From positions 1-64,000 of the forward strand of contig NZ_PFGL01000021.1 of the NCBI RefSeq assembly GCF_002783505.1: a stretch of 64,000 bases of DNA, read 5' to 3'. The notes beneath the pieces were generated by a model. It was not told where the DNA came from and made no database searches. It was given only the letters and a program-made list of their open reading frames with translations. Below, piece after piece: positions 8,840 through 17,541 of the stretch. How positions within the stretch are numbered: the first letter of the stretch is position 1; the number at the start of each line of letters is the position of its first letter. The position numbers and the translations under genes were made by a program. Source of the stretch: Shewanella sp. CG12_big_fil_rev_8_21_14_0_65_47_15 (lineage in GTDB: Bacteria > Pseudomonadota > Gammaproteobacteria > Enterobacterales > Shewanellaceae).

Positions 8840-11057
8840 AGGCTTGACCGATATTTTGATCGTTATTCTGCTTCGCCCGCTTGAGCGCCACTTCGGCATT
8901 GCTAAGGTATTGCTCTAAGGTTTGGCCTTCCTGATAGCTGGCGATACCAATGCTAATGCCTTCCCCTAGGCCATTGCTGTTAAGCTTTTCCATGGTACTG
9001 AGGGCGAAGTGATGGGCTTGGATCGCATCCGTATCGGGCAATATCACAATCAACTTACCCAGTTGCCAATGCAAAATCTGGAAATGGGCGGGGATCTCGA
9101 GTAGTAGCTGAACTTCCACTTCCTGTTGGCGAGTCTCGAGTTGATCGATATCGCTCATATGGCTCAGCATTCCCTCTGGATTTATGTCCATAAGTAGTAG
9201 GCTGGAGTGATTGCGACTCTGGGCCGCAAGGGAAGTGAAGTAGCGTTCTAAATCCGGCAAATTGAGTAAAATAGTGCTGCGATGGGGGACAAAGCTGCGT
9301 TGCTCAGTGCCTCGAATTCGCTCGGCCGCTTGTTCTAGGGTACAGATGATATAGTCAATTTCACCATCGGCTGCCACATGTCCCTTGAGTGTTGCCTGCA
9401 AACAGTTGGAATGACGTAGGTTAGGTGAGCAGAGTATTTGCCCTTGCCACTGGCCTTGCATACTGATCTGCGCCGTAATTCTCGGCCATTGATTACCTAG
9501 ATCGTTGGCGAGCAGTGAGGCTAAGTCATGGTTTAAGTCGCCGTTTAGCTGCATCAGTTGGTCGAATACGGGATTAATTTTGATGAGCTTTCCTGTTGCA
9601 TCCGTCAGCGCCGTCGCCACAGTATTATCGCAGAGCAAGTCGCTTAAAAAGGCCTGTTGTCTACTGCTGATAAGCTCGCTGATATTTTCTAAGGTCACTA
9701 ATAAATGTGGCAAGCCTCGGCTAATTCGTGGCGCTTGACGCACATGGGTTTTGAGCGTCGGAGCATCGATACTGCCGAGTGACAATTGGGCAGACCATTC
9801 GCCGTCTCTGTACACTTGATCCATCATTTGGGCATGGGTGACATCGTCCAAGTTGAGGGTGCGTTGCAGACTACGGTCAGTCAGTTCATCCAGTGGCACT
9901 AAGGTGAACTCGGCGGCTTTAGGATTGGCGCTAATAATACGCGCATGTTCATTGGCTAGAATAAAGCCCATATCGTTGTTAAATAAGCTATTGGCGACAT
10001 CAATACTGTATTGACGAGAGCGGTGCTGTAGCCGGTACATATGGCTTAGTAAAACCACCCAAGCCGCAAGCATAGTGATGGTCAGGGCTGCAACTATCAC
10101 AATATTTTGCCATTGGGAAAAACGTGCGGCTATGTCTCCATTACGGATATAGGACAATAAAAAGTATTCGCGATGCAGTTCAGGTTGAGTGGTTAACTCC
10201 ACTTTGAGGTAGACAAAAGTGGCATTATCACCGTGGAATTGGCCAAAGTTACTCATGGACATTTCTCGCCAGAGTGCAGGATAACTCTGGCGTAAACTGG
10301 CGCCTAAGGTTTCGGGCATATGGGGAAGTGGGGCAAGGTTACTGACCCCCGCATAGAGTAATCCTTGGGTGTCGAGCACTAGCATGGGCGACTTATTACT
10401 CGAAAATGCGGGTTTTATAGCCTCCAACATTTGTACCATAGAATTGTAAGTAATGAGGTAACCCATTGAACTTTGATCGGGCTTTTCTAGCCAAGCCAGT
10501 TGGTACATATAGGGTTCGAGTATGCCCTCTAGGGGGACGAATTCTAGGGGGGATGTGTAAATTTCTTTACCACCTAAATTACGACTCGAACCTAACAGCG
10601 TCGGAGGTAAGGCATCTTTGCTAAAATTGGAGGCCGTTGAAAATTTATAATTCCCTTGGGGATCGAACAGGGCAATACCCAATAGCTCGGGGATATGTTG
10701 TACCAGTTCCTGCCAACTGTCTTGCAGCTTCTGCTGTTGTGATGAGGTTGGATTTTTGAGGTACTGTTTGAGTAACTCATCCTTAGCGAATAGCTGGGTC
10801 CTAAATTGCTGAAAAGCGACTTTATCCGTGATCAGTGTACCTATCGTTTGTAGTTCGCTATACCTCTGTGTTGCCCACTCTTCCTGTAGCCGACGTTCAC
10901 CTAAGGTGATAATAAGATTTGTTAAAATGATCATGCCAATCACTAGCATCGACAACTGGCTTGCGACCGCCAACAGGCGCTGGTGGGACCAATGTAGCCC
11001 TTGAGTCAGGGAAAGCAGCGGAGCTAGGGGATGTATGCTTGATTTTTTCTTCAGCAT
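8820..11057 (-). CDS. Membrane sensor with PAS-like and degenerate GGDEF domains
   Basis: 745 residues. Membrane helix 1 is at about 33-53, then a large periplasmic sensor region (about 55-325), helix 2 at about 328-350 (IVIVAALTITMLAAWVVLLS), two PAS-like segments (LFNNDMGFILANEHARIISANPKAAEF written in part, and TALTDATGKLIKINPVFDQL) and a C-terminal region like a diguanylate cyclase. There the LLMDIN and GISIGIASY ... LSNAEVALKRAKQ elements are kept, but the catalytic GG(D/E)EF loop is replaced by HWQLGKLIVIL. It is therefore unlikely to make c-di-GMP and may instead bind GTP or act through protein contacts. No EAL or kinase domain follows. It is monocistronic and convergent with the preceding gene. 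Confidence 0.75.
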   Translation of the reverse strand: MLKKKSSIHPLAPLLSLTQGLHWSHQRLLAVASQLSMLVIGMIILTNLIITLGERRLQEEWATQRYSELQTIGTLITDKVAFQQFRTQLFAKDELLKQYLKNPTSSQQQKLQDSWQELVQHIPELLGIALFDPQGNYKFSTASNFSKDALPPTLLGSSRNLGGKEIYTSPLEFVPLEGILEPYMYQLAWLEKPDQSSMGYLITYNSMVQMLEAIKPAFSSNKSPMLVLDTQGLLYAGVSNLAPLPHMPETLGASLRQSYPALWREMSMSNFGQFHGDNATFVYLKVELTTQPELHREYFLLSYIRNGDIAARFSQWQNIVIVAALTITMLAAWVVLLSHMYRLQHRSRQYSIDVANSLFNNDMGFILANEHARIISANPKAAEFTLVPLDELTDRSLQRTLNLDDVTHAQMMDQVYRDGEWSAQLSLGSIDAPTLKTHVRQAPRISRGLPHLLVTLENISELISSRQQAFLSDLLCDNTVATALTDATGKLIKINPVFDQLMQLNGDLNHDLASLLANDLGNQWPRITAQISMQGQWQGQILCSPNLRHSNCLQATLKGHVAADGEIDYIICTLEQAAERIRGTEQRSFVPHRSTILLNLPDLERYFTSLAAQSRNHSSLLLMDINPEGMLSHMSDIDQLETRQQEVEVQLLLEIPAHFQILHWQLGKLIVILPDTDAIQAHHFALSTMEKLNSNGLGEGISIGIASYQEGQTLEQYLSNAEVALKRAKQNNDQNIGQAFTRHHP

Positions 11058-11197
11058 GGGCCGATTTTGCGTTGGTGATCTGTTAATTTGGCTATGTTAA
11101 CACGAATGAAATGTTACGACAGTGGCAAGTTGCTTGGGCAGCTTAGGGGCCTTAAGTTATTTTGGGAGTCAATCTAGGCTGTTCGGGCGGTTGGCTT

Positions 11198-11905
11198 CTA
11201 CCCAAGCGTACCTAAAACTCTATGTTTAAACTCACAGCCATAGGCCAGCACTTGCTCGCGGCACAGATCGATATCGACACCTGCTAATCCTTCGATGGCC
11301 GAGACTTGCACTCTTTCAATATAGTGGGGCGCTAGGCTGATAAAGGCATTCACCGCCGCGTAGGAGTCCGCCAGTTTCGGGCGGCAATGTTGATTATAGG
11401 CCGTTTCGTTATCGGCATTGAGGGAAATCGATAAGCTGTCAACCCATTGGGCAAGTTCGGGCAGAATGTTGCGTCTATGGACTAAATTAGCTAATCCATC
11501 GGTATTCACGCGTACACGGCCGCCCCTGTGTTTAATTTCCTTCGCAACGGCGATCAGGGTTGGCAGATTCAGTGTGGGTTCGCCATAGCCACAGAAAACA
11601 TATTCCTCAAAGTCGTCCGCGCTCCCCAGTAGCGGGATAATCTCCTCGGGTTTAGGTTGATGGGTCAGTGCCAGTTGATATTCATGGAGCTGTTTGCTGC
11701 CATTATGCTTTGGACAAAAAGTACAGCGCAGGGTACAACGCCCGGTGATATTGAGGTAACGACTTCTGCGGATATCGTAGACTAAGGTTTCAGTGGCGCA
11801 GGTTTCATTCGTGCACACTTCTTGGGTGATATGCCCATTGGGTAAGGTTTCAGTGGCTTTGAGCTGTGGCTCTTGCTTAGTCATGGCATAGTGTGAATTT
11901 GGCAT
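11198..11905 (-). CDS. Radical SAM protein, TatD-associated type
   Basis: 235 residues. A short leader is followed by YLNITGRCTLRCTFCPKH, which holds the CxxxCxxC motif for a 4Fe-4S cluster that cleaves S-adenosylmethionine, then VFCGYGEPTLN (the SAM-binding GGE-like motif) and a partial TIM barrel. The pattern matches the short radical SAM family often found beside tatD nucleases, of unknown reaction. No tatD is nearby here. Two candidate starts exist (11905 and 11887), neither with a clear ribosome site. Two additional cysteines in the N-terminal extension (VCTNETCATE) could bind metal. Confidence 0.78.
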   Translation of the reverse strand: MPNSHYAMTKQEPQLKATETLPNGHITQEVCTNETCATETLVYDIRRSRYLNITGRCTLRCTFCPKHNGSKQLHEYQLALTHQPKPEEIIPLLGSADDFEEYVFCGYGEPTLNLPTLIAVAKEIKHRGGRVRVNTDGLANLVHRRNILPELAQWVDSLSISLNADNETAYNQHCRPKLADSYAAVNAFISLAPHYIERVQVSAIEGLAGVDIDLCREQVLAYGCEFKHRVLGTLG

Positions 11906-12033
11906 ACTGTAGGTTTTATTGCGCTGCAGGATAACTGGTAGTCAGTGTAACTAATGCCCTTTGGGATAACTGCCACCTAGATCGCACTCCGAGCTTAAGC
12001 CGTATCTGTACAGATCCCTAAGTTAAGCCGATA

Positions 12034-12059
12034 AAAAAGAGAGCCGAGGCTCTCTTTTT
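12034..12059 (-). terminator. Terminator downstream of the MarR-linked minus-strand cluster
   Basis: Inverted repeat AAAAAGAGAGC / GCTCTCTTTTT with a CGAG loop. Oligo-T follows on either strand. It lies about 120 bases beyond the stop of the 12179-12913 gene, which it probably serves. Confidence 0.85.
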
Positions 12060-12178
12060 ATTGGATCTAGTAATCCTGTTTGCAGTCTTGATCACTTAGG
12101 GTATTAAGTTTCACCCTTTGTCGTTACCCGGGAATGTCAGCGGGTGAGTGTAGCCAGGCTTAAACCCGGCACCAGACC

Positions 12179-12913
12179 TTAGGGGTTGGACCAACGTCCG
12201 GGCAGAGACAAGTCACCGGAAGCGATATCATAGACATTCACTACACACAGGAGTGGATTATGCAGGTTGGCATTGATTTTCAAGGCTGCGGTCACGCCGT
12301 CGTAGTTGAAATCCGTCGGGAAACCCACTTCTTTCAAGGGAACCCTGATGGCGACCGTGTTCTGCTTGAGGCTGAAATCATAGCCGGGTGAATCTATGTA
12401 TATGGGGGCGCCAGGCCAGGTCTTGGGGACCTTGGGGGTTTCGCCTGCGGGAATATCCCTGACTTTTAGCCCTTTGGGGCCACAGGCCTCATCCGGGGTC
12501 AATACCACCCAATGGGCGTGCCAGTCATCCCCGTCATTGGTCAGATTGCCGTCGTTATTCTCATCATATAAGGGGGTGTCATCGAAGTCCGGATGGGCCG
12601 TCAGCGCCAGGGCGACTATGCCTTTCTTACCCTCGAAGCCTATGACTTCCGAGTCCAGAGCCGTAGGCCAGACGTAACTGAAGACATCGGCGGTGGCGAA
12701 CTTCTTGCCATTGCTCTTGGGTTTATCGGCCCCGGCCATGCCTGTTACTATCTGTTCAAATACCAGATGGGTGCCGTCTTTGAATACCCGGGTATGCACC
12801 AGATCGAAAGCGGCCTGGGTATCAGATTTCTCGGTGTGAATACCGCCGGGACCGTGAGCCATGGCCTGTGAACTCCCTAAAGCTATGAGCATACTCAGCA
12901 TAAGTTTTTTCAT
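12179..12913 (-). CDS. Secreted hypothetical protein with EF-hand-like loop
   Basis: 244 residues with a clear signal peptide ending QAMAHG. The mature part begins with a His-containing stretch (AHGPGGIHTEK), and near residue 130 holds an acidic loop DENNDGNLTNDGDDWHAHW that resembles a calcium-binding EF-hand (DxNxDG). Two cysteines (EACGPKG, LLCVVN) may form a disulfide. GAGG lies 6 bases before the ATG. It is the third gene of a minus-strand unit after DUF2024 and rof, with gaps of 24 and 41 bases. The region is visibly richer in G and C than its surroundings, which hints at separate ancestry. No family is recognised; a metal-binding periplasmic role is inference. Confidence 0.72.
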   Translation of the reverse strand: MKKLMLSMLIALGSSQAMAHGPGGIHTEKSDTQAAFDLVHTRVFKDGTHLVFEQIVTGMAGADKPKSNGKKFATADVFSYVWPTALDSEVIGFEGKKGIVALALTAHPDFDDTPLYDENNDGNLTNDGDDWHAHWVVLTPDEACGPKGLKVRDIPAGETPKVPKTWPGAPIYIDSPGYDFSLKQNTVAIRVPLKEVGFPTDFNYDGVTAALKINANLHNPLLCVVNVYDIASGDLSLPGRWSNP

Positions 12914-12954
12914 GGTTAACCTCGTTATTGGTGATAGGTTGGGGTGATAGATGT

Positions 12955-13218
12955 TTACTGCCGCGGCTGCAGCCAGAGTGTTGTCAGTGGCGCACTTGAG
13001 TCAAATACTTCAATATGTTCAATTAGTTGTAGTGGCACCTCGAGCAGGTCTCCGGCCGCATGCAATTGTAAATATTCTTCACCAGCGCCGGTGCGGGTGT
13101 TAACGGCCGTGCCGCTTATCTGGCTGCCGTCCATCCGCCGGACCCGAATCGGGTAGCGTCTCATACAGATGATCTCGACATGATCATGCAGATCACAGGC
13201 AATAATGGCTGGGGTCAT
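12955..13218 (-). CDS. rof: Rho-binding antiterminator, Rof family
   Basis: 87 residues. The opening IIACDLHDHVEIICMRRYPI followed by VRRMDGSQISGTAVNT matches the Rof/YaeO family, whose E. coli member binds the RNA-binding site of Rho and inhibits Rho-dependent termination. The fold is a small Sm-like barrel. Here it sits between a DUF2024 gene and a secreted-protein gene in one unit controlled from a MarR-flanked promoter, an unusual context that suggests local antitermination or condition-dependent inhibition of Rho (inference). Confidence 0.85.
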   Translation of the reverse strand: MTPAIIACDLHDHVEIICMRRYPIRVRRMDGSQISGTAVNTRTGAGEEYLQLHAAGDLLEVPLQLIEHIEVFDSSAPLTTLWLQPRQ

Positions 13219-13242
13219 ATTGGCGTCTCAGTATGGCGTGAA

Positions 13243-13497
13243 TTAACAGCCTTGCAGTTTGAGAATGAAATGCTCATCGGCATCGATGGCGGCCATTACC
13301 TCTGGGGTGGCGATTTCGTTATGGCAAAAATTGCAGCTCTGTTGCTGTATATCGGCGGCGTCTATGCCCTGTTGCTGTAAGAAGCGCTGAGCGTAGAAAT
13401 TAGCCTGGGCCGCATTTTTCGGCTCCACCAGTACATCAAAATGCAAGTAGTGGCCGGCCTGGGTTTTTACATGTGTGTCAAATACCTGAACTTTCAT
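13243..13497 (-). CDS. DUF2024 family protein
   Basis: 84 residues. MKVQVFDTHVKTQAGHYLHF followed by DVLVEPKNAAQANFYAQRFL matches DUF2024, a small alpha/beta family of unknown function. A CNFCHNE motif near residue 55 could bind metal or heme-like cofactors, though a single CxxCH in a cytosolic protein is not evidence for cytochrome c. AGGAGA lies 6 bases before the ATG. It is the first gene of the minus-strand unit, divergent from marR across about 100 bases holding two operators. Confidence 0.85.
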   Translation of the reverse strand: MKVQVFDTHVKTQAGHYLHFDVLVEPKNAAQANFYAQRFLQQQGIDAADIQQQSCNFCHNEIATPEVMAAIDADEHFILKLQGC

Positions 13498-13538
13498 TCC
13501 TGTCTCCTTGGATGGCTTGTCGTTTAGCTCAATTCAAT

Positions 13539-13559
13539 TTTGTTTCGATTCGATACTAA
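13539..13559. promoter_or_regulatory. Palindromic operator 1 (MarR-type)
   Basis: 21-base imperfect palindrome TTTGTTTCGATTCGATACTAA between the divergent DUF2024 and marR genes. Eight of ten arm pairs are complementary. It is the same element as the site 40 bases to the right, with GTTTCG...CGAyACTA in common. Confidence 0.65.
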
Positions 13560-13578
13560 TTCTTTGGTGGTCGAGATA

Positions 13579-13599
13579 ATAGTTTCGTATCGACACTAT
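13579..13599. promoter_or_regulatory. Palindromic operator 2 (MarR-type), overlapping the marR start
   Basis: 21-base palindrome with arms ATAGTTTCG and CGACACTAT around TAT. Eight of ten arm pairs match. It ends on the second base of the first candidate ATG of marR. Its centre is exactly 40 bases from operator 1, about four helical turns, so two dimers would bind the same face and repress both divergent units. Confidence 0.68.
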
Positions 13600-14206
13600 G
13601 TCAATGTATACTGCAAGAAATAGCGATAACTTTGATGAGCTGGAAATGACGCCGACTTTTTTTGATTATGTGGAACGGCTCAACAGCCTGTTACGCAGTT
13701 GGCAAAGAGATGATCTCCAAGTGTCTACCGTGCCTGCGGTGCAACTGAGTGCGCTGCGCTATCTGAGCATCTGCAATCACTACTCGGATACGGTAACCGG
13801 GGTGACAGAATATCTGGGACTGACCAAGGGCACTGTGTCTCAGTCTCTCAAGGCGTTGGAAGAGCGGCAATGGCTGGTTAAACGTTTGGATTCAAGGGAT
13901 AAGCGCATAGTGCATTTAAGGCCCACACAGACAGGACTGGCGCTGGTACAGCGGCTGGCCACACTGCAGGTGCTGGAGAATGCCTTGGCGCAGTTAGGCG
14001 CCGAAGCCGAGCAACAGTTGACCGCCTTGTTGCATGAGCTGCTGACCCAGATACAGCAACAGGAGAGCCGCAAGAGTTTCGGCATCTGCAGCAGTTGCCG
14101 TTTTCATCAGCACAGGGATGGCCAGCCTTTCTGTGGCTTGACCCGAGAACCCTTGCCGGATGATGCCATCGAGTTGATTTGCCGGGAACACCAGGCTCCG
14201 GCTTAG
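13598..14206 (+). CDS. MarR-family regulator with C-terminal cysteine cluster
   Basis: Up to 202 residues. A winged helix covers about residues 45-145 (TVTGVTEYLGLTKGTVSQSL is the helix-turn-helix, then VKRLDSRDKRIVHLRPTQ the wing). The last 40 residues add CSSCRFHQHRDGQPFCGLT and ICREH, four cysteines and two histidines that could hold zinc or an iron-sulfur cluster; this tail is not part of a standard MarR protein. Three starts are possible: 13598, 13604 and 13646, the last preceded by GAGCTGGA. The operator overlaps the first start, so a downstream start is quite possible. It is divergent from the DUF2024-rof-secreted protein unit, which it probably represses together with itself. Confidence 0.85.
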   Translation: MSMYTARNSDNFDELEMTPTFFDYVERLNSLLRSWQRDDLQVSTVPAVQLSALRYLSICNHYSDTVTGVTEYLGLTKGTVSQSLKALEERQWLVKRLDSRDKRIVHLRPTQTGLALVQRLATLQVLENALAQLGAEAEQQLTALLHELLTQIQQQESRKSFGICSSCRFHQHRDGQPFCGLTREPLPDDAIELICREHQAPA

Positions 14207-14324
14207 GCTACGGTTTGAACTCTACCGAACATCGACAGCGCTGAGAGCAGACCGCAGTAATTGACTGGATAGATGAGTTTGAACTCAGTGGCAGGGATGG
14301 CCAGCCTCCGTGGGGCAGCAATGA

Positions 14325-14355
14325 AAAGGGCTTAAGCCGACAGCTTAAGCCCTTT
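14325..14355. terminator. Bidirectional terminator between marR and the RND operon
   Basis: Perfect 13-pair stem AAAGGGCTTAAGC / GCTTAAGCCCTTT with loop CGACA. Short T or A runs flank both sides, and both units converge on it. Confidence 0.8.
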
Positions 14356-14376
14356 CTGATCTCATCTCTATCGAGA

Positions 14377-17300
14377 TTAACGTTCCGTTTGAGGCGGCGT
14401 CGGCTCCTCGAGAGTAGCCTCTGCCTTGGGCCGCCACCACCAATGGAAAAACCGACCCGTAGTGCGCCTTAGATCATCGAGGATAATGTAAAGCAGCGGT
14501 ACTAAGATAAGAGTCACCACCGTTGAGAACAGGATACCGAAGGCGAGGGATGTGGCCATTGGGATCACAATCTGCGCCTGTAGGCTGCGTTCCAGAATGA
14601 TAGGTACTAGCCCCACGAAGGTGGTCAGTGAGGTCAGGATAATCGCCCTAAAGCGATAACAGCCCGAATCCACCGCCGCCTGTTTTACCGATTGCCCTTG
14701 CTCGCGCGCTCGGTTCACAAAGTCCACTAAAATCAAGGAGTCATTCACGACTACTCCGGCCAGTGCGACAATACCGCAGAGGCTTAGGACGCTCATGGCG
14801 AGCCCTTGAACTAAGTGTCCAAATAGGGCACCGATTATCCCGAAGGGGATCACCGACATGATGATCAGCGGCTGACTGTAGGATTTGAGCGGCACCGCCA
14901 TTAGGGCATAAATGGTAAACAGGGCAAAGAAGAAACCTTGCATTAACCCCACCATGGCATTCTGTTCATCCAAACTGCCGCCATCCAGTGCGGTTTGGAT
15001 TTTCGGATACTTAGCCTGTAGTTGCGGCAGATAATCCTCTTGGATTTCCTGTACTACCTTCGAAGGTTCAACTTTGTTTTTGTTCGCATTGGCAATAATG
15101 GTGATCGCCCGTTTACCATCGACCCGGGTAATTGAGGCGTAGGATTCGCCCTTTTCGACTTCGGCCACGGTGGAGAAAGGCACTGATTTGCCCTGCGGCG
15201 TGCGGATCAGCATATTCTCGAGGTAGCCAACGGTACGGCGCTGCTCTAATGGATAGCGCACCATGACTTTGATTTCCTCTTTATTACGCAAAATCCTTTG
15301 TGCTTCATAACCATAAAAGCCATAACGTACTTGGCGGGCTAAATCGGACAAGGTTAAGCCTAATGCTTCGGCTTCTGGGCGGATCTTGAGACGGATTTCA
15401 TGGCTGCCCGAGGAGAAGTTATCGGCAATGTCGTACACGCCCTCATAGGTGGCAAGCTTTTGTTTAAGCTCGCGGGCGGCTGCAGATAATTCTTCTAAAT
15501 CGCTCGAGGTCAATCTAAAGGAAATATCACCACCACCTCCTCCGTTACCGCTGGCGTTAAAGTCGAGTTTCTTCACGGACAGTAATTCGGGGAGTTGTTC
15601 ACGCCATGCGGAAGCAATGCTTTCGCCATCTACATCCCTATCTTCACCCTTAGTCAGTTCGGCAAAGATAAAGGCGGAGGTGCGGGAACTCATATTGATA
15701 AAACTATGTTTTACCACTTCGCTGCCCTTATCTTTCTCCATCTTGGCGTTCATCTTGTACAGGGCTTCTTCGATACTCTGTACGACTTTTAAGGTGTTTT
15801 GTTCCGAGCTGCCCTCATCCATCTCCAGTTGCACTTGAATAAAGTCCGACGGAATATCCGGGAAAAATACCCAGCGCACTTTACCGCTGACCACTAAGGC
15901 AATCGATAGGATCAGCACACCGATAAAGGCGGCGACCACGTTGTATCTGTGTTGGATGCAGCGCTCGAGGAAGTTACGGTAACTGTGGTGGATAAAATGC
16001 TGCACCCTATCGTTAAACTTCGCCTTGAGGCGACCAAACAAACCCGTGACTTCACCCGGTTTTTTGAACTTCATATGGGCCAAATGCGCAGGTAGGATAA
16101 ATTTGGATTCCACCAGTGAAAACGCCAGACACATGATGACCACCATGCCGATAGATTTCCAGATAATGCCCATGGGGCCTGAAACCATCAACATAGGGAT
16201 AAAGGCGGCGATAGTGGTCAATACCCCGAAGGTGGCGGGCATGGCGACCTTTTGCGCGCCGCGAATAACATTCTCAATCGAGTGACCATGCCGTTCGACC
16301 TCACTATAGGCACTCTCCCCAATCACAATGGCATCGTCCACCACTATCCCCAGCACTAGGATAAAGGCGAATAGAGTCAACATATTGATTGTCATGGAGA
16401 AAGGTTCGAGTGGCATGATCAGCATAGTGCCGAGGAAACACACGGGCAGGCCCATCATCACCCAAAATGCCAGTTTGAGATCGAGGAACAGTGCCAAGAT
16501 CACAAATACTAGCAGGGCGCCATAAAACATGTTCGACATCATCATGTTTAAACGGCCTTTAAGATAGTGGGTCAGATCGCCCCAGGTATCGAGTTTGGCA
16601 TTGGCCGGCAGCGTGGCGCGACGCTTTTCGACATACTGTTTGACTTGGTCAGCAATATCTAAGGCATTTTGATCATTGACACTCGTCACCTCAATAATGG
16701 CGGCGGGCTTGCCATTAAAGCGGGTGTATTCTAAGCGTTCTTCAAAATCGTCCTTGATGATCGCAACTTGCGGTAACATCACTCGGCTACCATCGGGGCG
16801 GGTGGTGACGACGATATTGGCAAAATCGTCACCCGTGTAGGCTTGGCCTTTAGTGCGTAGCAGAATATCGCCATCTTCAGCGCGGATTGAGCCACCGGGT
16901 AAGTCGATGGAGGAGTTTTGCACCGCAGCGGCAACCTGTGAGAAGGTTAAACCATATTCGCGCAGCTTATCCTCGGAGACTTCGATACCGATTTCATAGT
17001 CGCGTACCCCAGTCACTTTCGCCCGTGTTACCGCGGGGAGCTGAGTCAAATCATCGCGAACCGATTTAGCCAGCTCCTTCATATCATGCAGTGTCATATC
17101 ACCATAGACAGACACCCAAATGACGTTGTTCTCAGGTTCAATTTTATAAATTTGCGGCTTTTCGATATTCACAGGGAAGGTGGCAATGGCATCCAACCTT
17201 AGCTTGGCTTCATCCAGTACAGTTTGAACATCGTAACCATCCTCGACTTCAACTGTGATTGAGCCTACTCCCTCACCGGCGACGGAAGTGACTTTCTTGA

Positions 17301-17541
17301 TACCGTTGATATCTTGAATCGCCTCCTCAATCTTAATATTGATGCCCTCTTCGATTTCCTGAGGAGCCGCGCCGGGATAGGCAACGGAAATATTCAGCAG
17401 ATTAAGTTCAAATGAAGGAAAAACCTCCTTATTGATCAATACGGTGCTAAATAGGCCGCCAATCAACAGTGCCCACATTAATAGGTTTGCCGCCACACTA
17501 TTACGGGCAAACCAGGCTAAGATCCCTTTTTGAGTGTCCAT
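14377..17541 (-). CDS. RND-family efflux permease
   Basis: 1054-residue proton-driven inner-membrane transporter of the AcrB/MexF superfamily. It opens with GILAWFARNSVAANLLMWAL, has two periplasmic porter loops and twelve membrane helices, and holds the FAFILVLGIVVDDAIVIGES segment in helix 4, where the paired Asp residues carry protons. LSLCGIVALAGVVVNDSLIL is the matching pseudo-repeat in the second half. A glycine run GNGGGGGD occurs near residue 655. It shares one base with the upstream adaptor gene, so translation is coupled. No outer-membrane TolC partner is encoded in the window. Substrates cannot be told. Confidence 0.93.
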   Translation of the reverse strand: MDTQKGILAWFARNSVAANLLMWALLIGGLFSTVLINKEVFPSFELNLLNISVAYPGAAPQEIEEGINIKIEEAIQDINGIKKVTSVAGEGVGSITVEVEDGYDVQTVLDEAKLRLDAIATFPVNIEKPQIYKIEPENNVIWVSVYGDMTLHDMKELAKSVRDDLTQLPAVTRAKVTGVRDYEIGIEVSEDKLREYGLTFSQVAAAVQNSSIDLPGGSIRAEDGDILLRTKGQAYTGDDFANIVVTTRPDGSRVMLPQVAIIKDDFEERLEYTRFNGKPAAIIEVTSVNDQNALDIADQVKQYVEKRRATLPANAKLDTWGDLTHYLKGRLNMMMSNMFYGALLVFVILALFLDLKLAFWVMMGLPVCFLGTMLIMPLEPFSMTINMLTLFAFILVLGIVVDDAIVIGESAYSEVERHGHSIENVIRGAQKVAMPATFGVLTTIAAFIPMLMVSGPMGIIWKSIGMVVIMCLAFSLVESKFILPAHLAHMKFKKPGEVTGLFGRLKAKFNDRVQHFIHHSYRNFLERCIQHRYNVVAAFIGVLILSIALVVSGKVRWVFFPDIPSDFIQVQLEMDEGSSEQNTLKVVQSIEEALYKMNAKMEKDKGSEVVKHSFINMSSRTSAFIFAELTKGEDRDVDGESIASAWREQLPELLSVKKLDFNASGNGGGGGDISFRLTSSDLEELSAAARELKQKLATYEGVYDIADNFSSGSHEIRLKIRPEAEALGLTLSDLARQVRYGFYGYEAQRILRNKEEIKVMVRYPLEQRRTVGYLENMLIRTPQGKSVPFSTVAEVEKGESYASITRVDGKRAITIIANANKNKVEPSKVVQEIQEDYLPQLQAKYPKIQTALDGGSLDEQNAMVGLMQGFFFALFTIYALMAVPLKSYSQPLIIMSVIPFGIIGALFGHLVQGLAMSVLSLCGIVALAGVVVNDSLILVDFVNRAREQGQSVKQAAVDSGCYRFRAIILTSLTTFVGLVPIILERSLQAQIVIPMATSLAFGILFSTVVTLILVPLLYIILDDLRRTTGRFFHWWWRPKAEATLEEPTPPQTER

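Noticed and set aside
12396..12871. Plus-strand open frames opposite the secreted-protein gene
   Set aside because: They are products of the GC-rich complementary strand; the minus-strand protein has a signal peptide and ribosome site.
13290..13345. CNFCH in DUF2024 as a cytochrome c heme site
   Set aside because: The protein has no signal peptide, and covalent heme c attachment occurs in the periplasm.
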